Origin: Clostridia bacterium
GTDB taxonomy: Bacteria; Bacillota; Clostridia; Christensenellales; Aristaeellaceae
Reading direction: 5' to 3'
DNA: 44,209 nt
Assembly: GCA_017512675.1 (NCBI GenBank)
Contig: JAFWEY010000013.1
Coordinates: 1-44,209 of the forward strand
Part shown: positions 32,297 to 39,661 of the stretch, in pieces
How the letters are laid out: every line of letters begins with the position of its first letter
How positions within the stretch are numbered: the first letter of the stretch is position 1
Position numbers and translations under genes: made by a program
The notes under the pieces: generated by a model
What the model saw: the letters and a program-made list of their open reading frames with translations, nothing else
The model's database searches: none
What the model was told of the DNA's origin: nothing

Positions 32297-32503
32297 AAAA
32301 CGCCTTGATTCTTCACCATTTGCGGATTTAATGATAAATTAATATTTCAGCCGAAGTCCTGTCTCCCGCACGATCGACTGTGGTCCGTAAGAACCGCGCG
32401 GCAGGCGGCCTGAACGGAGGGGCCGTCACCGTGACAGCTGCGGCGACAGGAAGGCCGCATAGATCCGCCGGAGATAAAGGCAGATTCAGCGAGAACCGTT
32501 TGC

Positions 32504-32533
32504 TTGACAATCCTCCCCCGCCTGCGGTAAACT
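32504..32533 (+). promoter_or_regulatory. Promoter of the zinc alcohol dehydrogenase gene
   Basis: TTGACA (32504-32509) and TAAACT (32528-32533) with an 18-bp spacer, 50 bp before the start codon. Confidence 0.7.
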
Positions 32534-32582
32534 CTTTTGGGGCGCCGCGCAAACCGGCGCCGGCGAAGAAGGAGGATTTAAA

Positions 32583-33611
32583 TTGAAAAGCGTCCGCATC
32601 CTGCGGCCGGGCGTGGTTCGGCTGACAGAGGAGGAGATTCCGGTTCCGAAGCAGGGCGAGGCCCTGATCCGGATGCGCCGCGTGGGCATCTGCGGAACGG
32701 ATCACAACATCTTTCGGGGCGAATTCTCCGAACGGGTGAATTTCCCGCTGCGGCCGGGACACGAATGGTCCGGGGAAATCGCCGCGCTGGGCGAAAACGC
32801 TGCCGGTTATTCCGTCGGGGACTGCGTGACCGGCGAGGCGATGGTCGCCTGCGGCAAATGCCCTGACTGCATCCGGGGCGATAAGTACGCGTGCAGGTTC
32901 CGGCGCTCGGTGGGAACGGTCAACGCCTGGGACGGCGCGATGTGCGAATACTTCGTGTTTCCCGTTCGCGATCTTCTTCCGCTGGGCGGGAATACCGATC
33001 TGGACGCGGCCGCGATGGTGGAACCCGCCTCCAACGCGCTGATGGGGGTAGAGGGCGCCGGGATCCGGGTGGGCAGCACCGTCGCTGTGATGGGCACCGG
33101 GCCGATCGGCCTGGCCGCCGTCGCCATCGCGAGGATCTACGGCGCGGCCACAGTCATTTCAGTGGGCCGCAGTGAATACAAGCTGGAGATCGCGCGCGGG
33201 CTCGGCGCCACCCATACCGTCAACACCAAAAACGAAGATGCGGCCGAGCGCATTCTCGAAATCACGGGCGGGCTCGGCGTCGACGCGTCGCTGGAAATCT
33301 CCGGCGCGGAAACCCTGTTCAGGGCTGCCATCAAATCGACCAGAAAGCAGGGAAGCATCGTCCTGATCGGATTTCACGATCATCCCATCACCCTGAATCT
33401 GAACGATCTGATCTTCCCGCTGTTCACCATCAAAGGTGCCGGCGGCGGCTGGGGCGGATACGCGCCGAAGGTTCTTCGCCTGATGGACCGCGGCGTGCTG
33501 AATCTGGACGTTCTGATCACGCAGCGCTGCACTCTGGATGAAGCGCCGGGTTGGATTGAAAACCTGAAGACGGACAGCGCGCGCACGGTCAAGGTGATGA
33601 TCTGCGGATGA
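32583..33611 (+). CDS. Zinc-dependent medium-chain alcohol/polyol dehydrogenase
   Basis: A 342-residue MDR-family enzyme. The start is TTG 32583, with AAGGAGG seven bases upstream and no other suitable start before the conserved core. Catalytic zinc ligands are visible as Cys37 (GICGTDH), His60 and Glu61 (GHEW). The structural zinc loop is CGKCPDCIRGDKYAC (Cys90, 93, 96, 104). The NAD(P) site is VAVMGTGPIGLAAVAIA. It resembles sorbitol/threonine/galactitol-1-phosphate dehydrogenase-like enzymes; the exact substrate is not clear. It stands alone between its own promoter and terminator, next to remnants of a sugar uptake locus, so sugar-alcohol metabolism is plausible. Confidence 0.88.
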   Translation: MKSVRILRPGVVRLTEEEIPVPKQGEALIRMRRVGICGTDHNIFRGEFSERVNFPLRPGHEWSGEIAALGENAAGYSVGDCVTGEAMVACGKCPDCIRGDKYACRFRRSVGTVNAWDGAMCEYFVFPVRDLLPLGGNTDLDAAAMVEPASNALMGVEGAGIRVGSTVAVMGTGPIGLAAVAIARIYGAATVISVGRSEYKLEIARGLGATHTVNTKNEDAAERILEITGGLGVDASLEISGAETLFRAAIKSTRKQGSIVLIGFHDHPITLNLNDLIFPLFTIKGAGGGWGGYAPKVLRLMDRGVLNLDVLITQRCTLDEAPGWIENLKTDSARTVKVMICG

Positions 33612-33617
33612 CGCGAC

Positions 33618-33652
33618 GAACCCGCCGGTTTCTGTCTGCCGGCGGGTTCTTT
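33618..33652 (+). terminator. Rho-independent terminator after the alcohol dehydrogenase gene
   Basis: GAACCCGCCGG (33618-33628) pairs with CCGGCGGGTTC (33639-33649), followed by TTT. Confidence 0.85.
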
Positions 33653-33683
33653 GATGTGCAGCGCACAGCCGCGGTTGCCCAAA

Positions 33684-33928
33684 TCAATCGTAGCGGGTGT
33701 TCACCTGCATGCTCGCAGGGGTGTACTGCATAAATTCCACTTCATTCCCCTCCGGATCCTGCACCCAGGCAGTATAGGATCCGCACGGCGCGATTTCCGG
33801 ATCGCATATGTAGGGCTTCCGGATGAAGTAACGGTTGGCGGAAGGCCCTTTTGTCAGAAGAACGCCCTTTGCCTCCAGGGCTTTCGCGTGGGCGAACATG
33901 TCGGGCACCGTGATCGCGATGTGGCTGC
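33684..33928 (-). pseudogene. C-terminal half of a VOC (glyoxalase-like) protein, fragment
   Basis: The last 80 residues of this frame (SHIAITVPDMFAHAKALEAKGV; later AWVQDPEGNEVEFMQY) are the second beta-alpha-beta-beta-beta half of a vicinal-oxygen-chelate protein with the metal-ligand Glu in EVEFMQY. The N-terminal half is missing. Upstream of about 33926 the DNA instead encodes a sugar-binding protein in another frame, so the gene is cut at a junction. Not expected to be functional. Confidence 0.7.
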
Positions 33929-34572
33929 AGCCAGTTCTCCATGCAGGCCTGGCCTTTTTCAGTGTCCCAATCGCAGGGCTGGGAAGCGAGCACGGTGATG
34001 CGATCGCCGTAGTTCTCCTGCAGCAGCGCCACGCAGCTGTCAACGCGGACCAGCTGGGCGGTCTGGGCGGCGGAGCCGTACAGCAAGCCGATGTTCAGCT
34101 TCAGATCGGGATTGGCGTCGAGCTGCGCAGCCAGATAGCTGAACATGTTCTCGCCCATCACGTTCTCGTCGCCGATCTTCAGGTTCAGAATGCCATCGAT
34201 GTTCGCGCCGCGAACTTCCATGACCTTCACGCCCTGCTCCAGGCAGGTCTGAACCGCGGGAAAGATGCCCACCGGATCGACGCCCTGAATCACGATCGCC
34301 TTCGCGCCCATGGCCAGCATGGTGTCGATATCGGCAAGCTGACGCTGCATGTCGCTCTCAGCCGTCGCGGTGGTGGTTTCGATTCTCGGCGTATTGCCGG
34401 CTTCGTTCCAGGCTTCCGCGGCATCGCAGAACGCCTTCATCTGGCGCAGACTGTTCTCATCCGAGTTGTGATTCGCGTAAGCGAACAGCCAGGTCTCACC
34501 CTCCGCCATCGCTCCGCACAGCAGCGCCGCCGCCATTGTCAGAGCCAGAACCAGACATACGATCCTCTTCAT
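33742..34572 (-). CDS. 5'-part of a sugar-binding protein gene fused out of frame to a VOC fragment
   Basis: ATG 34572 with AAGGAGG seven bases upstream starts a genuine secreted Peripla_BP_4-type protein: signal peptide cleaved near AMA-EG, then WLFAYANHNSDENSLRQMKAFCDAAEAW and AIVIQGVDPVGIFPAVQTCLEQGVKVMEVRG. Homology runs to MENWL (about residue 215, base 33928). The remaining 61 residues are VOC-gene DNA read in the wrong frame. A whole protein would have over 300 residues, so the C-terminal lobe is lost. It probably gives no functional binding protein. The neighbours (truncated LacI regulator, VOC fragment) suggest a collapsed sugar-uptake locus or a misassembly. Confidence 0.7.
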   Translation of the reverse strand: MKRIVCLVLALTMAAALLCGAMAEGETWLFAYANHNSDENSLRQMKAFCDAAEAWNEAGNTPRIETTTATAESDMQRQLADIDTMLAMGAKAIVIQGVDPVGIFPAVQTCLEQGVKVMEVRGANIDGILNLKIGDENVMGENMFSYLAAQLDANPDLKLNIGLLYGSAAQTAQLVRVDSCVALLQENYGDRITVLASQPCDWDTEKGQACMENWLQPHRDHGARHVRPRESPGGKGRSSDKRAFRQPLLHPEALHMRSGNRAVRILYCLGAGSGGE

Positions 34573-34640
34573 GTTCTTTCCTCCTTATTTTTACGGCCGC
34601 TTACAGGCCGCTGGATACCACCCGAATTTATTACGGTTCG

Positions 34641-35471
34641 GTGCTTCGGGGCAAAGCGACACGGCAGTTGTATGTGTACTGTCCGGAGCTGGTCAATCCC
34701 TTCTTCTTACACGTGTACTTCGGAATGGAAGAGTACGCGCTCGGCCATGATTATCAGATCTTCCTGACCCGCACCTTTGACCGCGGCATGATCTGTCAGG
34801 GCCGGTTTGACGGGTTTCTGTTTCCGGTCTACAATTCTTCCGAAGTGATGGACGGAATCCATTTCCTGCGCGATATGAACCTTCCGTTCGTCATATCGGA
34901 TTTCCAGGATATCCTCCGGAACGATATTCCGACGGTGAGCGTAAACGTGGAGGGCGCCGGCTGGAAAGCGGCCGACCACCTGCTCGAGCTGGGGCACGAC
35001 GATATCCTGTTCGCGACCGCGACGATCGACCCCAAATGGGTCGGCATACAGCGCTGCTGCGCCAGCCGCGGCCGGCGCGCCTCGCTGTTTCTTTTCAGCA
35101 ACGGGGAAGGCAAAATCCGCAACTACTTCAATCTGGGCGCCCAGTGCGCGCAGGACATCGCCCGCATGGCAAAGGTTCCCACCGCGATTATCGCGGCGAA
35201 CGACGAAATCGCCGCCGGTCTGATCAACGGCCTCACGCGGCTCGGCTACCACGTTCCAAACGACATTTCCGTCATCGGGTTCGACGACGCCTATATCGCC
35301 GCCTATTCCAATCCGTCGCTGACGACCATTCACTATCCCAAGACGAGAATCGGAATGGAGATGGCCAAAATGCTGATCGGCACCATCACCGGCGCGCCGG
35401 TCGATACCTATGTACAGTTCGAAACGGAATTCGTATTGCGCGAGAGCACCGCTTCTCCCCGCAACCCGTAA
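34641..35471 (+). CDS. LacI-family regulator lacking its DNA-binding domain (truncated)
   Basis: Homology starts abruptly at the hinge (VLRGKATRQLYVYCPELVNPFF) and covers the periplasmic-binding-protein-like effector domain to the end (TAIIAANDEIAAGLINGLTRLGYHVPNDISVIGFDDAYIA). The N-terminal helix-turn-helix of about 55 residues is absent. The frame is open to 34536, but that part is antisense to the binding-protein signal peptide. GTG 34641 is only a nominal start, with no ribosome site. The break lies between about 34586 and 34607, beside the ribosome site of the divergent fragment. Without HTH it cannot repress in the normal way; most likely a remnant. Confidence 0.7.
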   Translation: MLRGKATRQLYVYCPELVNPFFLHVYFGMEEYALGHDYQIFLTRTFDRGMICQGRFDGFLFPVYNSSEVMDGIHFLRDMNLPFVISDFQDILRNDIPTVSVNVEGAGWKAADHLLELGHDDILFATATIDPKWVGIQRCCASRGRRASLFLFSNGEGKIRNYFNLGAQCAQDIARMAKVPTAIIAANDEIAAGLINGLTRLGYHVPNDISVIGFDDAYIAAYSNPSLTTIHYPKTRIGMEMAKMLIGTITGAPVDTYVQFETEFVLRESTASPRNP

Positions 35472-35528
35472 CCGCCGGCGGGCACCGGCTTCCCTCAGGA
35501 AAACCGCGGCCTTCCGGCCGAACGCACA

Positions 35529-35567
35529 CGCACCCGGGCAGGGGTCCTGTCCGGGTGCGGCGATTTT
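35529..35567 (+). terminator. Terminator-like hairpin upstream of the SH3/NHLM operon
   Basis: CGCACCCGG-G-CAGG (35529-35542) pairs with CCTG-T-CCGGGTGCG (35546-35559), one G-U pair, followed by GCGATTTT. It isolates the SH3 operon from the truncated LacI gene. Confidence 0.75.
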
Positions 35568-35681
35568 CACGGGCAAGAAAACCGCCGTCTCTGCGGCGCC
35601 GGAAACCGCCCGCGGGATTTGACTTGTCTGTTGCAGAACATTTAATAGACAGGTTTCGTTTATTACAAATTGCACAAATGC

Positions 35682-35711
35682 TTGCGCCGTTCCGATTTCG
35701 TATGCTATACT
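35682..35711 (+). promoter_or_regulatory. Promoter of the SH3/NHLM export operon
   Basis: TTGCGC (35682-35687) and TATACT (35706-35711) are 18 bp apart and TG at 35703-35704 makes an extended -10. Just upstream, TGTCT and AGACA (around 35626-35652) form a loose inverted repeat that might bind a regulator. Confidence 0.65.
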
Positions 35712-35785
35712 TATCCACAAGCTGCGGTATACGTTCGCAGGCAAAGCTTTGTGCCCAATGATCGAATCACGAAAGGAGAAGCAGT

Positions 35786-36058
35786 ATGGAAAACATTGAA
35801 AGCACGCTGGAGCTCAGCAACGAGGAATTGGAACTGATTTCAGGCGGCAAGAAGCAGGTATTCGTGAAGACAAGCGAAGGCGCCACGGTGCGCATTCGTC
35901 CCGGCCGTGACCAGCAGGTCATCGGCAGGCCGAAGCCCGGAACCCTGCTGTGCTACCTGGGCGAGACGAAAAAGACCAGCGACGGCCTGAGCTGGGCCAA
36001 GGTCAACTTCGAAGGATTCGAAGGCTGGGTCTCTTCGAAATTCTCCAAGTTCGCCTGA
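35786..36058 (+). CDS. Double-glycine-leader SH3-domain protein 1 (exported cargo)
   Basis: A 90-residue protein with AAAGGAG seven bases ahead. Residues 1-21 are a typical double-glycine leader (LELSNEELELISGG) of the sort cut by C39 peptidases. The remaining 69 residues are not a short peptide but a full bacterial SH3 domain (SH3_3 pattern: ATVRIRPGRDQQVIGRPKPGTLLCYLGE, then SWAKVNFEGFEGWVSSKFSKF). It has no cysteine in the lanthionine sense and no modification enzyme nearby. SH3b domains bind cell-wall peptides or proteins, so the mature product may target a cell wall (its own or a competitor's). First gene of the operon, directly behind the promoter. Export by the C39-ABC protein downstream is inferred from leader and linkage. 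Confidence 0.8.
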   Translation: MENIESTLELSNEELELISGGKKQVFVKTSEGATVRIRPGRDQQVIGRPKPGTLLCYLGETKKTSDGLSWAKVNFEGFEGWVSSKFSKFA

Positions 36059-36178
36059 CAGAGGCAAGCATTCTCTGGCGGCGAAGGGAACGAAGATCCA
36101 AAGCGCGCGTAACGGGGTTCTCAGCCCGGAAGCGCATATGCGGATCGCAGCATTTCAATGCGCAAAGGAGATGTGAAT

Positions 36179-36463
36179 ATGGATATCAACGAGAATCTGG
36201 AGAACGCGATTGAACTGAACGAAGAAGAACTCGTGGAAGTCGCGGGTGGAAAATCCGCGGGGCAGAAAGTCGAAGCGACGGGCAGCGCGAACGTCCGGCA
36301 AAAGCCGAACCTGAAAGGCGCCATTCTGGGCACTGTGAGCAAAGGCACGAAGCTGAACTTCCGCGGCATTGCAAGCTATGATTCCCGCGGAGTGGCATGG
36401 TACAAGGTCGATTTCAAGGGACAAATCGGCTGGATTTCCTCCAAGTATTCGAAGATCGTTTAA
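36179..36463 (+). CDS. Double-glycine-leader SH3-domain protein 2 (exported cargo)
   Basis: A 94-residue paralogue of the preceding protein. ATG 36179 is chosen (AAAGGAG eight bases upstream); an in-frame ATG 21 bases earlier lies ahead of that ribosome site. The leader is IELNEEELVEVAGG with the cut expected after Gly24. The mature part is an SH3 domain (SANVRQKPNLKGAILGTVSKGTKLNF; AWYKVDFKGQIGWISSKYSKI). The two cargo proteins share fold and leader but differ in much of the surface, as in two-component bacteriocins or a toxin/partner pair. A strong terminator follows 12 bp later, so both are probably made in large excess over the export proteins. Confidence 0.8.
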   Translation: MDINENLENAIELNEEELVEVAGGKSAGQKVEATGSANVRQKPNLKGAILGTVSKGTKLNFRGIASYDSRGVAWYKVDFKGQIGWISSKYSKIV

Positions 36464-36474
36464 TCTGAATGCTG

Positions 36475-36517
36475 AAAACCGCTCTGTCTCGGCACTAAAC
36501 CGAAACAGAGCGGTTTT
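36475..36517 (+). terminator. Intra-operon terminator between cargo and export genes
   Basis: AAAACCGCTCTGT (36475-36487) pairs perfectly with ACAGAGCGGTTTT (36505-36517), with CGG/CCG pairing inside; 13 bp, ending in four T. No promoter is evident between it and 36601, so export genes likely depend on readthrough. Confidence 0.85.
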
Positions 36518-36600
36518 GCGCGGATACGGAATCCGGAATCAACGGAATGCGCGGCATCTTTCAGAAAACCAGGCGCTTCCGAAAAACTGGAGAGGTTTTG

Positions 36601-37032
36601 ATGCAGGAGAGACTGTTCAGAAAAAAGAGCATCGAAAGGATATCGTCCCCCGAGCAGCTGAACGATTATATGCAGGTGACCAATCCGGGCATCTGGATGG
36701 TTCTTGCCGCCGTGATCATTCTGCTGGCGGGCCTGATCGTTTCATCCGCTCTGGCGACGCTCCAATCCACAATTCCCGCGCAGGGCGAAGTGCTCACAGA
36801 CGGCAGAAGCATTTCCGTGGAGCTCCCGATTTCCCGGAAAGACGCCATCTCCCCCGGCATGCCGGTGAAGGCGGCAGGCTTGTCCGCGCACGTCGAATAC
36901 ATCTATCAGAACAACGACGTGCTGAACGTAATCGTTCTGCCGGACGACGGGGATGCCTCTCTGCCCGCAGGAATCTACGATGTGGAGATCATTGAAGAAA
37001 CCATCGCTCCCATCAGCTTTCTGCTGAACTGA
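36601..37032 (+). CDS. Miniature NHLM-type HlyD-like secretion protein
   Basis: A 143-residue protein; ATG 36601 follows GGAGAGG. The N terminus (RLFRKKSIERISSPEQLNDYMQVTNPGIWM) and one membrane helix (about 38-60, VLAAVIILLAGLIVSSAL) match the start of NHLM bacteriocin-system HlyD proteins. A short beta-barrel-like segment follows (IPAQGEVLTDGRSISVELPI). The family usually has 250-450 residues with lipoyl and coiled-coil hairpin domains; these are absent, although the gene ends cleanly 15 bp before the exporter. It is probably a membrane-anchored accessory of the exporter, reduced because there is no outer membrane to span. Family assignment rests on the N-terminal third. Confidence 0.65.
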   Translation: MQERLFRKKSIERISSPEQLNDYMQVTNPGIWMVLAAVIILLAGLIVSSALATLQSTIPAQGEVLTDGRSISVELPISRKDAISPGMPVKAAGLSAHVEYIYQNNDVLNVIVLPDDGDASLPAGIYDVEIIEETIAPISFLLN

Positions 37033-37047
37033 GGAAGGGAGTGAGCC

Positions 37048-39237
37048 GTGTTGCGCAACAGCCGGAATGCCGTAAAATCGCCCGTCAGGAAGGGCGTGGC
37101 CAAAGTGCCCGTGGTCATGCAGATGGAAGCGCTGGAATGCGGCGCCGCCTGCCTTGCCATGGTGATGGCGTATTACAGGAAATGGGTGCCGCTTGAACAG
37201 GTTCGGCTGGACTGCGGCGTTTCCCGCGACGGTTCCAACGCCAGAAACGTTCTGCGGGCGGCAAAGAATTACGGGTTTGAAACCCACGGCTACCGGATGG
37301 AGCTGGAAGCCCTGAAGAAACAGGCCGCCTTTCCCTGCATCATTCACTGGGAATTCGATCATTTTGTCGTCCTGGACGGTTTTCAGGGCGGAAAGGCCGT
37401 AATCAACGACCCCGCCCGGGGCATCGTCAAGGTTCCGATGCAGCAGTTCGATCAGTCCTTTACCGGGATTTGCCTGACCTTTCAGCCCGGGGAGGATTTT
37501 GTTCCCTCCGGCCGGCGGAAAAGCACGCTGGAGTTCGCCCGCAGGCGCCTGGCGGGAACCGGGCCGGCAGTGGTCTTCGTGGCGCTCACCACGATCATCG
37601 CCTATCTGTTCGGTGTCATCAATCCGGTCATGTCCCGGATTTTCTACGACCGTCTTCTGACCGGCCGCAATCCGGAGTGGCTGCAGCCGTTCATTCTGGT
37701 CATGTCGGGCCTGTGCGTTCTGGAATTGACCGTGGACTGGGCGCAGACGGTTTACAGCCTCCGAATCAACGGAAAAATGTCCGTCATGGGCAGTACATCC
37801 TACATGTGGAAGGTACTGCGCCTGCCGATGGAATTCTTCTCCCAGCGCATGACGGGAGACATTCTGCAGCGGCAGTACACAAACGCGTCCATCGCGGAAA
37901 CGCTGGTGGAAACGGTGGCTCCCCTTGCGCTCAACACCGTCATGATGCTCTTCTATCTGGTGCTGATGCTGCGCTACAGCCCGGTGATGACGATGATCGG
38001 CCTGGTTTCCATTCTGTTGAATCTGATCATCGCGCGCATTCTGTCCGAAAAGCGCGTGAACCTGATGCGCGTGCAGGTGCGGGACGAAGGCAAGCTGGCT
38101 TCGGCGACCCTGGCGGGCATCAGCCTGACGGAAACCATCAAGGCCTCCGGGGCGGAAAACGGCTTTTTCCGCAAATGGTCCGGGTATCAGGCCTCCGTCA
38201 ACGCACAGAACACCCGCTTCGCAAAAATGAACGCCTGCCTGGGAATCATCCCGTCCTTCATCGAGGCCGCTGCCAATTACATGGTTTTGTTCTTTGGCGT
38301 GCGCTTCGCGATGGACGGAAACTTCACGCTGGGCATGATCACCGTTTTCCAGGGCTTCCTGACTTCGTTCATGAGCCCGGCCCAGACCCTGATCGGCGCC
38401 GGGCAGACGATCCAGGAGATGCGCACGCAAATGGAGCGGGTCGAGGACGTAATGCAGTACCCTTCCGATCCGTACGTGCGCGAAAGCGATCCCGAAGAGA
38501 ACGCGGATTACGCGAAGCTGAAAGGCCGGGTAGAACTGAAGGACGTGACCTTCGGCTATTCCCGGCTGTCCGCGCCGGTGGTACAGGACTTCTCGATGCG
38601 GCTGGAACCCGGAAGCAAGATCGCCATCGTCGGCAGCAGCGGCTGCGGAAAATCCACCATCTCAAAGCTGATTTCCGGTCTGTATCAGCCCTGGAGCGGA
38701 GAGATCCTGTTTGACGGGAAGCCGATCGGGAAGATCCCCCGGGAGGTGTTCACCAGTTCGGTGGTCGTCGTGGATCAGGACATCATCCTGTTCGAGGACA
38801 CCATCGCCAACAACATCCGCATGTGGGATCCCTCCATCGAGGATTTCGAAGTGATTCTCGCCGCCCGGGACGCCCAGCTGCACGACGACATCATGCGCCG
38901 TCCCGGCGGCTACCAGGCCCGCCTCACCGAAAACGGAAAGGACCTGTCCGGCGGCCAGCGGCAGCGGCTGGAGATCGCGCGGGTGCTGGCACAGGATCCG
39001 TCGGTCATCATTCTGGACGAAGCGACCAGCGCGCTCGACGCCAAGACGGAGTACGACGTGGTGCGCGCGATACGGGACCGCGGAATTACCTGCATCGTAA
39101 TCGCGCACCGGCTGTCCACGATCAGGGACTGCGACGAAATCATCGTGCTGGAAAAGGGCCGGGTTGCGGAGCGCGGCACGCACGACGAATTGTTCGCGAA
39201 GGGCGGGGTCTACGCCGAACTCGTAACCAGCGAATGA
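37048..39237 (+). CDS. NHLM-type ABC exporter with N-terminal C39 leader peptidase
   Basis: A 729-residue protein starting at GTG 37048 (AAGGGAG six bases upstream; TTG 37051 is possible). Residues 15-150 are a C39 cysteine peptidase: catalytic Cys31 in MEALECGAACLAMV, His in the FDHFVVLDGF strand, Asp in INDPARG. This domain cuts double-glycine leaders. A six-helix exporter domain (about 160-440) and an ABC ATPase follow: Walker A GSSGCGKST, signature LSGGQRQRLEIARV, Walker B VIILDEATSALD. It matches the NHLM_micro_ABC1 group (peptidase/permease/ATPase). It should process and export the two SH3 proteins. It works in the cytoplasmic membrane, probably with the mini-HlyD and the second ABC protein. 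Confidence 0.92.
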   Translation: MLRNSRNAVKSPVRKGVAKVPVVMQMEALECGAACLAMVMAYYRKWVPLEQVRLDCGVSRDGSNARNVLRAAKNYGFETHGYRMELEALKKQAAFPCIIHWEFDHFVVLDGFQGGKAVINDPARGIVKVPMQQFDQSFTGICLTFQPGEDFVPSGRRKSTLEFARRRLAGTGPAVVFVALTTIIAYLFGVINPVMSRIFYDRLLTGRNPEWLQPFILVMSGLCVLELTVDWAQTVYSLRINGKMSVMGSTSYMWKVLRLPMEFFSQRMTGDILQRQYTNASIAETLVETVAPLALNTVMMLFYLVLMLRYSPVMTMIGLVSILLNLIIARILSEKRVNLMRVQVRDEGKLASATLAGISLTETIKASGAENGFFRKWSGYQASVNAQNTRFAKMNACLGIIPSFIEAAANYMVLFFGVRFAMDGNFTLGMITVFQGFLTSFMSPAQTLIGAGQTIQEMRTQMERVEDVMQYPSDPYVRESDPEENADYAKLKGRVELKDVTFGYSRLSAPVVQDFSMRLEPGSKIAIVGSSGCGKSTISKLISGLYQPWSGEILFDGKPIGKIPREVFTSSVVVVDQDIILFEDTIANNIRMWDPSIEDFEVILAARDAQLHDDIMRRPGGYQARLTENGKDLSGGQRQRLEIARVLAQDPSVIILDEATSALDAKTEYDVVRAIRDRGITCIVIAHRLSTIRDCDEIIVLEKGRVAERGTHDELFAKGGVYAELVTSE

Positions 39238-39343
39238 TTCCCGCCGCCGGCGGCTGAAGCGTTCCCGCGAATGCCGGGTCCGCCGGGAAATCCGTCGAAC
39301 GCGCCGCCTGTCACGGCCTGTTCGCGTTGAAAGGGGTAACCGA

Positions 39344-39661
39344 ATGGGATGGGTTAACGACCAGATCCGGGAGCGCATGGAGAGCGACCAGGAGATTTTT
39401 GAAGAGTCTTTTGTGCGCGTGGCAGGCGCCGTGCTTGGAAGCCATGTCGCGGAGCGGCTGGAAGACGAGCGTCAGGTCGCAAAGGCCGCGCTGTCCGAGA
39501 TTCTCAAATACTACCGGTTCAAGGCGGTGGAAGTTCCGGATTCCGTCAGTGACATAAACGAACAGATCGAATACGTACTGCGGCCCACCGGCCTGATGAC
39601 CCGCAACGTGCGGCTGGAAGAGGGCTGGTACAAAAACGCGTTCGGTCCCATGCTGGGCTAA
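39344..39661 (+). CDS. N-terminal part of the second NHLM ABC exporter, ended by an in-frame TAA
   Basis: A 105-residue frame, ATG 39344 with AAAGGGG upstream. It matches the beginning of NHLM_micro_ABC2 proteins (FVRVAGAVLGSHV; later RPTGLMTRNVRLEEGWYKNAFGPMLG). The stop TAA (39659-39661) is in the same frame as the following gene, and the family sequence continues across it (GPMLG, stop, LNDGTAVALLPGRISGY). A single-base change from a Tyr codon (TAC/TAT) would create this stop. It is either a true nonsense mutation, a site of readthrough, or a sequence error. Confidence 0.75.
   Translation: MGWVNDQIRERMESDQEIFEESFVRVAGAVLGSHVAERLEDERQVAKAALSEILKYYRFKAVEVPDSVSDINEQIEYVLRPTGLMTRNVRLEEGWYKNAFGPMLG

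Noticed and set aside
35786..36463. Lanthipeptide, thiopeptide or sactipeptide precursors
   Set aside because: The post-leader parts are full SH3 domains of about 70 residues with hardly any cysteine, and there is no LanM/LanB, YcaO or peptide-type radical SAM gene nearby; the radical SAM gene at 12908 is 22 kb away and of another type.
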